A stretch of 20,268 bases of DNA. It comes from Candidatus Schekmanbacteria bacterium (lineage in GTDB: Bacteria > CSSED10-310 > JACPHN01). The DNA is taken from positions 1 to 20,268 of the forward strand of contig JACPHN010000078.1 of the NCBI GenBank assembly GCA_016188575.1, in the 5' to 3' direction. Below the pieces are notes generated by a model. It had not been told where the DNA came from and did no database searches. It was given only the letters and a program-made list of their open reading frames with translations. Each line of letters starts with the position of its first letter. Within the stretch, counting starts at the first letter, position 1. Made by a program: the position numbers and the translations under genes. Positions 1-13,430 of this stretch are shown piece by piece.

Positions 1-3069
<3,069 letters not shown>

Positions 3070-3090
3070 TACGCGCCCCCTCTTTCGTAG

Positions 3091-3128
3091 CTGTTCACCA
3101 CCTCCCCTCGCTTGCGGCTGGGGGGAGG
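3091..3128. repeat. Second palindromic unit sharing its left edge with the nuoN-distal hairpin
   Basis: CCTCCCC (3101-3107) pairs with GGGGAGG (3122-3128) around a GC-rich loop. The unit opens with CTGTTCACC (3091-3099), the same nonamer that opens the palindrome at 3145, exactly 54 bp away. Together they look like two diverged copies of a short GC-rich palindromic repeat, as is common between genes in GC-rich genomes. It lies 22 nt upstream of the helicase start, so it could also affect helicase expression. Confidence 0.5.
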
Positions 3129-3144
3129 ACAGCGGGAGGAGTAC

Positions 3145-3184
3145 CTGTTCACCTCCTCCCTGCGGGCCGGGCGGAGGTGAACAG
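3145..3184 (-). terminator. Strong palindrome downstream of nuoN, possible operon terminator
   Basis: Perfect 12-bp inverted repeat, CTGTTCACCTCC (3145-3156) and GGAGGTGAACAG (3173-3184), with the stem continuing inside after one mismatch (CCC 3158-3160 with GGG 3169-3171). It begins 14 nt after the nuoN stop codon. There is no T-run, so if it terminates transcription it is not a textbook intrinsic terminator. It could instead protect the 3' end of the nuo mRNA. Confidence 0.55.
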
Positions 3185-3198
3185 TCACCGCCCCGTCG

Positions 3199-4707
<1,509 letters not shown>

Positions 4708-4710
4708 ATC

Positions 4711-6300
4711 TCAGTTTCCTTTGCCCGGGTCCTGCAGGATGATGGCGGCGGGCGCTTCGGGCGCGACCACCGCTGCCTGTGCCACCGTCAGGTTGGAGCG
4801 CGACAGAAACCTCTGCACCGAGGTCTCCATCTCCCCGAAGAAGAAGTTCGGAAAAATGCCCATGAAAAACACTGCCACGACCAGCGGCGCCAGGACTGCG
4901 AGCTCCCGGAAGGACAGGTCGACGAGATTCTCGTTCTCCTTGTGTTTGATCGGTCCGAACATCACCCGCTGGAACATCCAGAGCATGTACACCGCCCCGA
5001 AGATGACGCCGAGCGCGGAGACCGCCGTCAGCGCCGGACTCGCGCTCCAGGAGCCCAGCAGGATGAGGAATTCGCCCACGAATCCGTTGGTGCCTGGAAG
5101 CGCCACGGACGACAGCGTGATGATCATGAAAGCCAGCGCGAACAGCGGCATGGTCCGGCTGATGCCGCCGAAATCCGCAATCGCGCGCGTGTGCCGCCGC
5201 TCGTAGATCATGCCGACCAGGAGGAACAACCCGCCCGTCGAGATGCCGTGGTTGAGCATCTGGTAGATCGAGCCCGTCACGCCGAGCGCATTGAGAGAAA
5301 ACAGCCCCAGGATCACGAAACCCATGTGGCTCACCGAGGAATAGGCGACGAGCTTCTTGATATCCGGTTGCACCATCGCCACCCACGCGCCGTACACGAT
5401 CGCGATCGCGGCGATCGTCATGAATGCGACCTGGAAAAGCGCCACCGCCTGCGGGAACAGGGGGAAGGCGAAGCGGATGAAGCCGTACCCGCCCATCTTC
5501 AGCAGCACGCTCGCCAGGATGACGCTGCCCGCCGTCGGTGCCTGCACGTGCGCGTCCGGTAGCCAGGTGTGAAGCGGAAAGAGCGGCACCTTGATCGCGA
5601 ACGCGAGCGCGAAAGCCAGGAACAGAATCGACTGCGGCGCCAGCAGCTCCCCTCCCGGGATCGACAGCTTGTACAGATCCAGGAGCGCCGTCGAATAGCT
5701 GCCAAACTGCACCTTGTGCTGATACGCCAGGTAGAAGATGGCCACAAGCATCAACAACGAGCCGACGACCGTGTAGAGGAAGAACTTCATCGCCGCGTAG
5801 ATGCGCTCGCGCCCGCCCCAGATTCCGATCAAGAGATACATCGGGAGGAGCATGACTTCCCAGAACACATAGAACAGAAAGATGTCGATGGCGACGAACG
5901 CGCCGAGCATTCCGGTTTCCAGCGCGAGCAGCAGGGCGTAGTATTCCTTTTCCCGCCTGTCGATCGCCTGATAGGAGCTCAGGATCACGATCGGCGTCAG
6001 GAACGTGGTCAGCAAGATGAGCCACAAGCTGATCCCGTCGATGCCGACGTTGTAGGAAATGCCCAGGTTGGGGATCCACTCCGCCACTTCCTGGAGCTGA
6101 AACTCGGCGGCCCCAGTAGCCTCGAAGCGGCCGTACACGAGGAGCGAGAGCGCGAAGGTGACCAGCGACCCGACGAGGGTCCAGGACTTGATCGCCCCCG
6201 ATCCGCCTTCCGCGCGCGCCGGCACCAGCAGCCCCGCGAGCGCCCAGGCAAGGGGCAGAAAGACAGTGGCTGTCAACAGATGGGAATCAAGCCAAGCCAT
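4711..6300 (-). CDS. nuoM: NADH-quinone oxidoreductase subunit M
   Basis: Second antiporter-like subunit of the membrane arm, 529 residues. Visible hallmarks are E148 in FYVFWEVMLLPMYLLIG, K237 in AFAIKVPLFPLHTWLPD and K268 in LLKMGGYGFIRF, which correspond to residues known to carry protons across the membrane in this family. ISLWLILLTTFLTP near residue 90 is also typical of NuoM. Its ATG at 6300 lies inside the end of nuoL, with a 14-nt overlap, so it is probably translationally coupled. The C-terminus is somewhat Ala/Pro-rich before the stop at 4711-4713. Confidence 0.97.
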   Translation of the reverse strand: MAWLDSHLLTATVFLPLAWALAGLLVPARAEGGSGAIKSWTLVGSLVTFALSLLVYGRFEATGAAEFQLQEVAEWIPNLGISYNVGIDGISLWLILLTTFLTPIVILSSYQAIDRREKEYYALLLALETGMLGAFVAIDIFLFYVFWEVMLLPMYLLIGIWGGRERIYAAMKFFLYTVVGSLLMLVAIFYLAYQHKVQFGSYSTALLDLYKLSIPGGELLAPQSILFLAFALAFAIKVPLFPLHTWLPDAHVQAPTAGSVILASVLLKMGGYGFIRFAFPLFPQAVALFQVAFMTIAAIAIVYGAWVAMVQPDIKKLVAYSSVSHMGFVILGLFSLNALGVTGSIYQMLNHGISTGGLFLLVGMIYERRHTRAIADFGGISRTMPLFALAFMIITLSSVALPGTNGFVGEFLILLGSWSASPALTAVSALGVIFGAVYMLWMFQRVMFGPIKHKENENLVDLSFRELAVLAPLVVAVFFMGIFPNFFFGEMETSVQRFLSRSNLTVAQAAVVAPEAPAAIILQDPGKGN

Positions 6301-8269
6301 AGATCAGATACCCCACGGTAGCGATGAGCCCGACGACGAACATGAAGGCGTACACCTGGGTCGAGCCGGTTTGTACGACGCGGACCGTCTGTCCCGTCCA
6401 CTGCGTTACGTATCCGATGCCCAGGACGATCCGGTCGATAACGGCGACGTCGAAACCCTTCCACAGCCCCTGCGAGAGGGCATGAATTGGGCGGACGAAC
6501 AGATGGTCGTAGAGCTCATCCACATACCACTTGTTTACCAGCGCCTGGTGCAGGCCGGCAAAACGCTTTCGCAGCGCCTCTGCCCTGGCGAGGTCCGCAT
6601 ACAGCCTCAGCGCGAAGAAAATGCCGATCGCCGCGCCAGCCACGCTGACTCCCATCAGCAGCCACTCCGTGCTGCCGCTGACGCCGGCGGCAAGCTCGTG
6701 TTGGCTGTGGATCACGGGGTCCAGCCACTCATCCAGCCAGCTCGCGTGCGGCACGCCGATGAAACCGCCCACGGCGCTCAGCAACGCCAGCACCGCGAGC
6801 GGCAGAATCATCACCGCGGGCGATTCGTGCACGCCGGCGCCAGCGCCGGTGCCGTGGCCATGCCCGTCTCCATGCCCGTGGGCGCCGTGTTCCTGGAAAC
6901 GCGGCGTCCCGAGGAAGGTCAACGAAAACAGGCGCGTCATGTAAAAGGCCGTCATCACCGCCGTAAGCGCCCCGAATCCCCAGAGCAGAGCGTGACCGTG
7001 CGTCGAGCTGTACGCCTGCCACAGGATCTCGTCCTTCGAGAAGAATCCCGAGAACGGAGGAATCCCGCAGATTGCGAGCCACGCCACCGCGAAGACCGCG
7101 AAGGTCCGGGGCATCTGCTTCCGCAGGCCACCCATCTTCATGATGTCCTGCTCCTCGTGCATCCCGTGGATGACGCTTCCCGCGCCCAGGAAGAGCAGCG
7201 CCTTGAAAAAGGCGTGTGTGACCACGTGAAAGACGCCGGCCGAAAATGCCCCGACGCCGCACCCTAGAAACATGTACCCGAGCTGCGACACGGTCGAATA
7301 CGCGAGCACCTTCTTGATGTCGCGCTGCGCGATGGCGATCGTCGCCGCCAGCAACGCGGTAAACGCGCCCACCGTGGCGACCACGAGCATGGCCTGTGGC
7401 GACAGGCTGAACAGAACGTTCAAGCGCGCTACCAGGTATATTCCCGAAGTCACCATGGTCGCCGCATGAATCAGTGCCGATACCGGCGTTGGCCCGGCCA
7501 TGGCGTCGGGTAGCCACACGTAGAGCGGAAATTGGGCCGATTTGCCCACGCACCCCAGGAACAGCAACAGGCAGATCGCCGTCACCGTCGATTCCGCCAC
7601 TCCCGCCGGCAACCCGCCGTGAACCGCCGCGGTAAGCTGCGCGAGCTCCAGCGTCCCAAACGTCGCGTAGATCAGGAACATCCCGAGCAGAAACCCGAAG
7701 TCCCCTATCCGGTTGACGATGAACGCTTTTTTGCCGGCGCTGGCCTTTTCGTCATCCGTGTACCAGTAACCGATGAGCAGGTAACTGCACAGGCCCACTC
7801 CCTCCCAGCCGAGGAAGAGGATCGGCAGCGACGCCCCGAGGACGAGCATCAGCATGGCGAAGCAAAACAGATTCAGGAAGGCGAAGAACTTGCCCGGTGT
7901 CTCGTCGTGGCTCATGTAGCCGATCGCGTAGATATGGATCAGGGTCCCGACGCCGGTAATGAACAGCGTGAAGAGCGCGGAGAGCGCGTCCACGCGCAGC
8001 GTCATGGGGAGCTGGAAAGCGCCGATCTGCATCCAGTTGAACAGCGTCTGCTCGATGAACCGATGGTCCCCGGCTTCCGGAGACATGCCGCGGAGCTGCA
8101 AGAACAGGATGAGCGAAACCACGAACGAGGCGCCGATGGCCAGGCTCGCAAGCGTGCCCGTAATCGCCGCGTTGGCCTGCTTGCGCCCCGCGGGCGCCTG
8201 CCCGAAAGCGTACCAGGCTCCGTTGATCAGAAACCCAATCAGTGGCAGCAGAGGTATCAGGGCAAGCAT
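6287..8269 (-). CDS. nuoL: NADH-quinone oxidoreductase subunit L
   Basis: Largest antiporter-like subunit, at the distal end of the membrane arm, 660 residues, which leaves room for the long lateral amphipathic helix at the C-terminus. Hallmarks are E156 in FLGWEGVGLCSYLLIGYWY, K243 in CVGKSAQFPLYVWLPDAM and the following AGPTPVSALIHAATM segment. Residues 461-481, in a loop, form a His/Gly-rich tract with six histidines. The ATG at 8269 is 3 nt after the nuoK stop with AGGGAG just upstream. The end overlaps nuoM by 14 nt. Confidence 0.97.
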   Translation of the reverse strand: MLALIPLLPLIGFLINGAWYAFGQAPAGRKQANAAITGTLASLAIGASFVVSLILFLQLRGMSPEAGDHRFIEQTLFNWMQIGAFQLPMTLRVDALSALFTLFITGVGTLIHIYAIGYMSHDETPGKFFAFLNLFCFAMLMLVLGASLPILFLGWEGVGLCSYLLIGYWYTDDEKASAGKKAFIVNRIGDFGFLLGMFLIYATFGTLELAQLTAAVHGGLPAGVAESTVTAICLLLFLGCVGKSAQFPLYVWLPDAMAGPTPVSALIHAATMVTSGIYLVARLNVLFSLSPQAMLVVATVGAFTALLAATIAIAQRDIKKVLAYSTVSQLGYMFLGCGVGAFSAGVFHVVTHAFFKALLFLGAGSVIHGMHEEQDIMKMGGLRKQMPRTFAVFAVAWLAICGIPPFSGFFSKDEILWQAYSSTHGHALLWGFGALTAVMTAFYMTRLFSLTFLGTPRFQEHGAHGHGDGHGHGTGAGAGVHESPAVMILPLAVLALLSAVGGFIGVPHASWLDEWLDPVIHSQHELAAGVSGSTEWLLMGVSVAGAAIGIFFALRLYADLARAEALRKRFAGLHQALVNKWYVDELYDHLFVRPIHALSQGLWKGFDVAVIDRIVLGIGYVTQWTGQTVRVVQTGSTQVYAFMFVVGLIATVGYLIYGLA

Positions 8270-8272
8270 CGC

Positions 8273-8578
8273 TTACTCCCTCAGGAGCTGGATTTGATCC
8301 GTGTCCACGCTGCGAAGGGTGCGGAACATGGCGATGACCAGCCCGAGGCCGACCGCGGACTCCGCGGCGGCAACCGTTATGATGAAGAACACGGACATCT
8401 GACCGCCCAGGTGACCCAGTTGCCGGGAGAACGTCACGAACGTGAGGTTTACGGCGTTGAGCATGAGCTCGACGGACATCAAGATGATCAGGATGTTGCG
8501 GCGGATGAGCACACCGGCCAACCCGATGAAGAAGATGATGGAGCAGAACGTCAGCACGACCCAGGGTTCGATGCGCAT
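8273..8578 (-). CDS. nuoK: NADH-quinone oxidoreductase subunit K
   Basis: Small three-helix membrane subunit, 101 residues, the standard length. The two membrane glutamates needed for proton pumping in this family are present: E37 in MSVELMLNAVNL and E73 in VAAAESAVGLGL. It is the homologue of Mrp antiporter subunit MnhC. Its ATG at 8578 shares one base with the nuoJ stop (TGATG), so the two are coupled. The TAA at 8273-8275 is followed after 3 nt by nuoL. Confidence 0.97.
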   Translation of the reverse strand: MRIEPWVVLTFCSIIFFIGLAGVLIRRNILIILMSVELMLNAVNLTFVTFSRQLGHLGGQMSVFFIITVAAAESAVGLGLVIAMFRTLRSVDTDQIQLLRE

Positions 8579-9120
8579 CAGGCGGTCCCCTCAGGAGCCC
8601 CGAGCTTGCGCTTGGCGATCGCCACCGCGCCGACGATGCCCGCCAGCAGCAGGACCGACGTCAGCTCGAACGGCAAGATGTATTCCGAAAACATGAGCCT
8701 GGAAATTACGCGCGTGTTCCCTCCGGCCGCGTCGATCTGTGCCGCGGTGAGCGCTCCCGGCGGCACCTGTAGGGGGCTCGCCCGGAAGGCGTAGACGAAC
8801 AAGCCGAGCAGCACGACGCACGCCGCGACGGCGCCTACCCGCAGGCCAAGGTGCGAGCGGCCCAGGTCGAAGGAAGGTGAATCCGCGTTGAGCAGCATGA
8901 TCACGAAAACGAAGAGCACCATGATCGCCCCGGCATACACCAGTACCTGGACTGCCGCGATCAGGTGGGCGTCCAGCAGCGCGTAGATGCCGGCAAACAT
9001 GAAGAATACGACCACCAGGCAAAAGGCGCTGGCCACGGGGCTCTTCTTCAGCACCACCAGCACCGAGAAGGCGATCGCCAATCCCGCAAACAAATAGAAA
9101 AAGACCGGTGAGATATCCAC
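8578..9120 (-). CDS. nuoJ: NADH-quinone oxidoreductase subunit J
   Basis: Five-helix membrane subunit, 180 residues, normal length. The best conserved stretch is QVLVYAGAIMVLFVFVIMLL at about residues 57-76, the helix that contains the pi-bulge in solved complex I structures. The start is GTG at 9120, supported by AAGGGGG 7-8 nt upstream. A 59-nt spacer separates it from nuoI, one of the few real gaps in the operon. It overlaps nuoK by one base. Confidence 0.95.
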   Translation of the reverse strand: MDISPVFFYLFAGLAIAFSVLVVLKKSPVASAFCLVVVFFMFAGIYALLDAHLIAAVQVLVYAGAIMVLFVFVIMLLNADSPSFDLGRSHLGLRVGAVAACVVLLGLFVYAFRASPLQVPPGALTAAQIDAAGGNTRVISRLMFSEYILPFELTSVLLLAGIVGAVAIAKRKLGAPEGTA

Positions 9121-9179
9121 TCGATGACCCCCTTACTGCTTGCCCCGTCGCCCCGGGCAGGAATTCGCGTGACTACCGC

Positions 9180-9623
9180 CTACTTGTTGCCGCGCTGCTC
9201 CAGCAGGAACTCCTTGTCGTACACCTCGCGGACCGGCTGGCTCATCTCATAGATGGTGCTCAGCTTGATCGCGTCCTTTGGGCAGGCCTCCTCGCACATC
9301 CCGCAAAAGCAGCACCGCAGCACGTCGATCTCGAACGTCACCGGGTACTTCTCCTTGCCTTCCCGCTCGCCGGCCTCGATGTGAATGCACTCCGCCGGGC
9401 ATACGGTCGGGCACAGCATGCACGCGGTGCAGTTCTCCACGCCGTCGGTAACCTTGATGTAATGCATGCCGCGGTAGCGGTCGGAGTATGTCCGGCGCTG
9501 CTCCGGGTATTGTATGGTGACCTTTTTGCCAAAGAAGAAGTTCTTCATCGTGATCATCATCCCTTTGGCGATCTCGATGACGTAGAGTCTTTGGAGCAAG
9601 CTGGTTTTCGGTTCTACGAGCAT
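9180..9623 (-). CDS. nuoI: NADH-quinone oxidoreductase subunit I, 2x[4Fe-4S]
   Basis: Ferredoxin-like subunit of 147 residues that holds clusters N6a and N6b between NuoG and NuoB. Both CxxCxxCxxxCP motifs are intact: C65, C68, C71, C75 and C104, C107, C110, C114. The N-terminal amphipathic segment (ITMKNFFFGKKVTIQYP) is the usual membrane-contact region. ATG at 9623 is 3 nt after the nuoH stop; there is no strong ribosome site, which suggests coupling to nuoH. TAG stop at 9180-9182. Confidence 0.97.
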   Translation of the reverse strand: MLVEPKTSLLQRLYVIEIAKGMMITMKNFFFGKKVTIQYPEQRRTYSDRYRGMHYIKVTDGVENCTACMLCPTVCPAECIHIEAGEREGKEKYPVTFEIDVLRCCFCGMCEEACPKDAIKLSTIYEMSQPVREVYDKEFLLEQRGNK

Positions 9624-9626
9624 GGA

Positions 9627-10712
9627 TCAAATCCACCCCAGATATATGAGCGCTCCCGTGATGAAGATGTTCACCAGCGATAGTGGGAACATGACCTTCC
9701 ACCCAAGATCCATCACCTGGTCGTACCGGAAACGCGGGAGCGTCCAGCGCGTCCAGACGAACAGGAGCATGAAAAAGATGACCTTCAGGAGAAGCGAGAG
9801 GAACTGAAGACCGACCCCGGCCAGAATATGCGCGTTACCCGACAATCCAAGCGCGCCGTGGACGTAGGCAAACCCCGGCAGCATTTGCCAGCCGCCAAAG
9901 TACAGCGTCGCCAGCAGCCCGGACGCGGTCAGCATATTTCCGTACTCCGCCATCATGAAGAGCGAGAAGCCCATGGGGCCGTACTCGGTGTGGTAACCCG
10001 CCACGATCTCCGTCTCACCTTCCGGCAGGTCGAAGGGCAGGCGGTTGGTTTCGGCGTGAACCGCGGTCAGGAACAGCAGAAACCCCAGCGGTTGGACGAA
10101 AATGCCCAGTTTGGGAATCGCGATGGGGCCGAGCTGCAAGAGCGTCTCGGCCTGACCCTGGACGATCTCCCCGAGGTGAACGCTGGCGTACACCATGATC
10201 AGCGCGACGACCGAGAGACCGAGCGACAGCTCGTAGCTGATCATCTGTGAGCAGCTACGGAGGCTGCCCAACAGCGAGAACTTGTTGTTGGACGACCATC
10301 CCGCCATGATGATGCCAAAAACGCCAAGCGACGCGACCGCAAAAACGTACAGGATACCGACATTCAGATCGGCCACTTGGAAGTGGATCGACCTCCCCTC
10401 AATGGTGATCGGGGCCGCCATGGGGATGACCGCAAAGGTCATGAACGCCGGAATCAGACAGGCGATGGGCGCCAGGAGGTAGTAGAAGCGGCTCACGTGC
10501 GCCGGGACGAGGTCCTCCTTGAACATGGCCTTGATGGCGTCCGCGATGGATTGAAACAGCCCGAGCGGGCCGACGCGGTTTGGTCCCAGGCGGTTCTGGA
10601 TCAGCGCGGCTCCCCGCCGCTCCACCCAGGCCATGATCGGCGCTGCCTGCAGTACCATGAGCACGATCAGCAGGACTTTCGCCAACATGATTTCGACGTC
10701 GATCATGTCCAT
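9627..10712 (-). CDS. nuoH: NADH-quinone oxidoreductase subunit H
   Basis: Membrane subunit that forms the quinone chamber with NuoB and NuoD, 361 residues. Diagnostic segments are ERRGAALIQNRLGPNRVGP near residues 32-50, and RLPFDLPEGETEIVAGYHTE followed by YGPMGFSLFMMAEY, a Glu-rich loop that helps link quinone reduction to pumping. There are eight or nine hydrophobic helices. ATG at 10712 (a second ATG two codons later is possible) lies 4 nt after the nuoG stop. TGA at 9627-9629. Confidence 0.97.
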   Translation of the reverse strand: MDMIDVEIMLAKVLLIVLMVLQAAPIMAWVERRGAALIQNRLGPNRVGPLGLFQSIADAIKAMFKEDLVPAHVSRFYYLLAPIACLIPAFMTFAVIPMAAPITIEGRSIHFQVADLNVGILYVFAVASLGVFGIIMAGWSSNNKFSLLGSLRSCSQMISYELSLGLSVVALIMVYASVHLGEIVQGQAETLLQLGPIAIPKLGIFVQPLGFLLFLTAVHAETNRLPFDLPEGETEIVAGYHTEYGPMGFSLFMMAEYGNMLTASGLLATLYFGGWQMLPGFAYVHGALGLSGNAHILAGVGLQFLSLLLKVIFFMLLFVWTRWTLPRFRYDQVMDLGWKVMFPLSLVNIFITGALIYLGWI

Positions 10713-10716
10713 AGCT

Positions 10717-12156
10717 TCACACCTTTGCCCCAGCTCGGGCCACGACGGCCGCGGCGCCGACGTTGGCCCACATCGTCAGGATTTCTGCCAGCGGCTTCGC
10801 CTGGCCGAGCGGCAAGATCACGCGCTTGAGCTGCTGCTCGCGGCCCTCGAAATTCACGATCGTGCCGCTCTTCTCAGTAAATGTAAGGCCCGGGAGCACG
10901 GCCTGGAAAGCCTCCGCCTCGGCCGCGGTAAACACCCCGACGCCGACGGTGGCCAGCCCTCCGAGATCGGGGAGTGTCGCGCGGCCGCCACGAAACACCA
11001 CCACCGCCTCCGTCCCCCTGGGCAGCGTGACCAGGCCCTCGAAACCCAGTTGCTCCAGGCCATGGAGGTTCGAGGTCTTGCTTGTGCGCTTCAAGATCTT
11101 GTCCGCCGGCGCGTCGTGCTGACCCGCGGTGATCCCGGGCGTGCCGAAGTGGAACATCGCCGCACCCGGGAAATGCTTGGGCGCGAGCTCCTTCAGCAAC
11201 AAGGCTTCTTCCTGCGTCAGGTCCGACCCCACGAGCACGGTCACTTTCTTGTCGACGATGGTTGCCTTTGCCTTCGCCACCGCCACGGACCATTCGGCGC
11301 TCTGCAGGCTGCCGCCCTGCCGGGCTGCCGGCTCCGTGAGCCGCTCGGGCGCCTGCACATAGTGGAAATTGAATCTCCCTTCGTCGCAGATCCAGTACTT
11401 GTTCACCTCCAAGTTTTCGCGCGCCACACACCGATAGATCACGTTATCCGACTGATGGAGCTCCAAGCTACAGCCGCGCGAGCACCCCTCGCAAATGGTG
11501 GGAACCTTTTTCAGGAACCACACGCGCTTCTTGAAGCGAAAGTCCTTGAGCGTGAGCGATCCCGTCGGGCAGATGTCGGCGTAGTTGCCAGCGTATTCCG
11601 TCTCCAGGGGCAGACCGGTGAGCGTCGTGATTTCCGTGCTGTTGCCGCGGTGAATGGCCACCATCTCCCGGATTCCGGCAATTTCGTCGCCGAAGCGGAT
11701 GCACCGGGTGCAATGAATGCACCGGTTCATGTTCTTCTTGATTACCGGCCCCATGTCGACGTCCTCGAACGTGCGGCGCTCCTCGGCGTAGCGCTGATAG
11801 GGGCTGCCATAGTCGAAGGACCTGTCCTGCAAATCGCATTCGCCGGCCTTGTCGCAGATCGGGCAGTCGAGCGGGTGATTGATGAGCAAGAACTCCATCA
11901 CCGACTTCTGAGCGTCCTTGACGCGCTCGGACCTCGTCTTCACCACCATGCCCTCGGTGGCCGCAGTGGAGCACGCCGTCTGCAGCTTGGGCATCTTTTC
12001 GATCTCGACCGCGCACATGCGGCACTGCGCGACCACCGAGAGCCCCGGATGGTAGCAGAACCCGGGGATCACGATCCCCGCGCTCTTGGCGACCTCGATC
12101 AGGTTCTGGCCGGGCGTAAACTCGACCTCACGGCCGTCGATTATGCACTTGGGCAT
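10717..12156 (-). CDS. nuoG: NADH-quinone oxidoreductase subunit G, compact form
   Basis: Fe-S subunit of the NADH module, 479 residues. All cluster ligands are visible: the 2Fe-2S N1b (C34, C45, C48, C62), the His-ligated N5 (H94, C98, C101, C107), N4 (C146, C149, C152, C196), and the extra N7 site found only in some bacteria (C222, C225, C229, C257). After about residue 265 the molybdopterin-oxidoreductase-like domain is drastically short. Only about 210 residues remain, but they keep the end motif TEKSGTIVNFEGR. Typical NuoG proteins are about 680-900 residues. I see no frameshift: nuoH starts 4 nt after the TGA. The start ATG at 12156 has GAGGTG just upstream and overlaps nuoF by 16 nt; the frame is open further upstream but that part lies inside nuoF. 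Confidence 0.95.
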   Translation of the reverse strand: MPKCIIDGREVEFTPGQNLIEVAKSAGIVIPGFCYHPGLSVVAQCRMCAVEIEKMPKLQTACSTAATEGMVVKTRSERVKDAQKSVMEFLLINHPLDCPICDKAGECDLQDRSFDYGSPYQRYAEERRTFEDVDMGPVIKKNMNRCIHCTRCIRFGDEIAGIREMVAIHRGNSTEITTLTGLPLETEYAGNYADICPTGSLTLKDFRFKKRVWFLKKVPTICEGCSRGCSLELHQSDNVIYRCVARENLEVNKYWICDEGRFNFHYVQAPERLTEPAARQGGSLQSAEWSVAVAKAKATIVDKKVTVLVGSDLTQEEALLLKELAPKHFPGAAMFHFGTPGITAGQHDAPADKILKRTSKTSNLHGLEQLGFEGLVTLPRGTEAVVVFRGGRATLPDLGGLATVGVGVFTAAEAEAFQAVLPGLTFTEKSGTIVNFEGREQQLKRVILPLGQAKPLAEILTMWANVGAAAVVARAGAKV

Positions 12157-13430
12157 TTTCCACCTCGAATATGAGCCTCGAAGTCGGCCTGAAACTTCTT
12201 GACGAAGCTGGCGACCGGTCCCGCGGCGGCGTCGCCGAGAGGACAAAGGGTTCTGCCGGCGATGTTGTTGCTCAAGTCCAGAAGCAGCGCCAGATCCTCT
12301 TCGCGCCCGTGGCCATGCTCGATGCGGTACAGGACGTCCGTCATCCACCGCGTGCCTTCGCGGCAGGGGGTGCATTGACCGCAGGATTCGTGGGCGTAGA
12401 ACTTGGAGATTCGGGTCAACAAGCGCACGACGCAATACTCTTCGCTGACCACGACAATGCTGGCCGAGCCGAGCATGGTGCCGATCTTTGCCAGGGTATC
12501 GACATCGGCAATCACGTCGATCTCCTCGGGCGTCAGCACGGGAGCGGAGGACCCGCCGGGAATGACAGCCTTGAGCTTCTTGTCATGCAAGATGCCACCG
12601 GCGAAGTCGTAGATGATCTGCCTGAGCGTGGCACTGCCGGCGCCGATTTCGTAGAGCCCCGGTTTCTTGACGTGTCCGGACACGCCGAACAGCCTCGTAC
12701 CGCCGGAGCGCTCGAGCTTGCCCAGCCCGGCGAACCAATCGCCACCGCGGTTGATGATAAACGGCACGGCGGCCAGCGTTTCGACGTTGTTGACGATGGT
12801 CGGGCCGCCGAAGGCGCCGGCCTGGGCCGGAAACGGCGGCTTCACGCGCGGCTCGCCTCGCTTGCCCTCGAGCGAGCTCAGCAGTGCTGTCTCCTCGCCA
12901 CAGATATACGCGCCCGCCCCGCGGTGCACGGTGAGGTCGAAGTCGTGCCCAAGGCCCAGGATATTCTTGCCGAGCAGGCCGGCATCGTAGGCTTCGGAGA
13001 TGGCCTGGTTGAGCAGCTTCGCCTCGCGCGTATACTCGCCGCGGATATAGATATAGCCGACCTTGGCGCCAATCGCGTAACCGCCGATCACCATCCCTTC
13101 GATCAGCAGGTGCGGGATATAGCGCATGATGTCGCGATCCTTGAAGGTGCCTGGTTCCGACTCGTCCGCGTTGCAGACCAGGTACTTCGGCTTGGCGCTC
13201 TGTTTGGGAATGAAGCCCCACTTTACTCCTGCGGGAAAGCCAGCGCCCCCGCGACCGCGCAGGTTCGCCCTCTTCATCTCGTTAATGATGTCGTCCTGGG
13301 ACATCCCGAGCGCCTTCCTGAGGGCGCTGTAGCCCGCCATCTTTTCGCGGAAGTACGCTAGCGAGCGGGACTCTTCCTTGCCAAAGTGCTGAATGAACAG
13401 GGTTTCCGTTTGCTGCTGCATCGCTGTCAC
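12141..13430 (-). CDS. nuoF: NADH-quinone oxidoreductase subunit F, NADH- and FMN-binding
   Basis: Catalytic entry subunit, 429 residues, oxidises NADH and passes electrons via FMN to cluster N3. Visible motifs are the glycine-rich nucleotide loop RGRGGAGFPAG (58-68), the second conserved loop GAGAYICGEETALL (171-184) and the N3 [4Fe-4S] ligands C350, C353, C356 and C396 (ESCGQCTPCREGT and TLCPLGD). The start is GTG at 13430, overlapping the nuoE stop in GTGA; an ATG three codons later (13421) is an alternative. The end overlaps nuoG by 16 nt. Nothing is missing. Confidence 0.97.
   Translation of the reverse strand: MTAMQQQTETLFIQHFGKEESRSLAYFREKMAGYSALRKALGMSQDDIINEMKRANLRGRGGAGFPAGVKWGFIPKQSAKPKYLVCNADESEPGTFKDRDIMRYIPHLLIEGMVIGGYAIGAKVGYIYIRGEYTREAKLLNQAISEAYDAGLLGKNILGLGHDFDLTVHRGAGAYICGEETALLSSLEGKRGEPRVKPPFPAQAGAFGGPTIVNNVETLAAVPFIINRGGDWFAGLGKLERSGGTRLFGVSGHVKKPGLYEIGAGSATLRQIIYDFAGGILHDKKLKAVIPGGSSAPVLTPEEIDVIADVDTLAKIGTMLGSASIVVVSEEYCVVRLLTRISKFYAHESCGQCTPCREGTRWMTDVLYRIEHGHGREEDLALLLDLSNNIAGRTLCPLGDAAAGPVASFVKKFQADFEAHIRGGKCPSA

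Noticed and set aside
12156-12435. A longer NuoG starting at 12435
   Set aside because: The extra 93 codons lie inside nuoF in another frame and do not resemble NuoG; ATG 12156 has a good ribosome site and family-like start.
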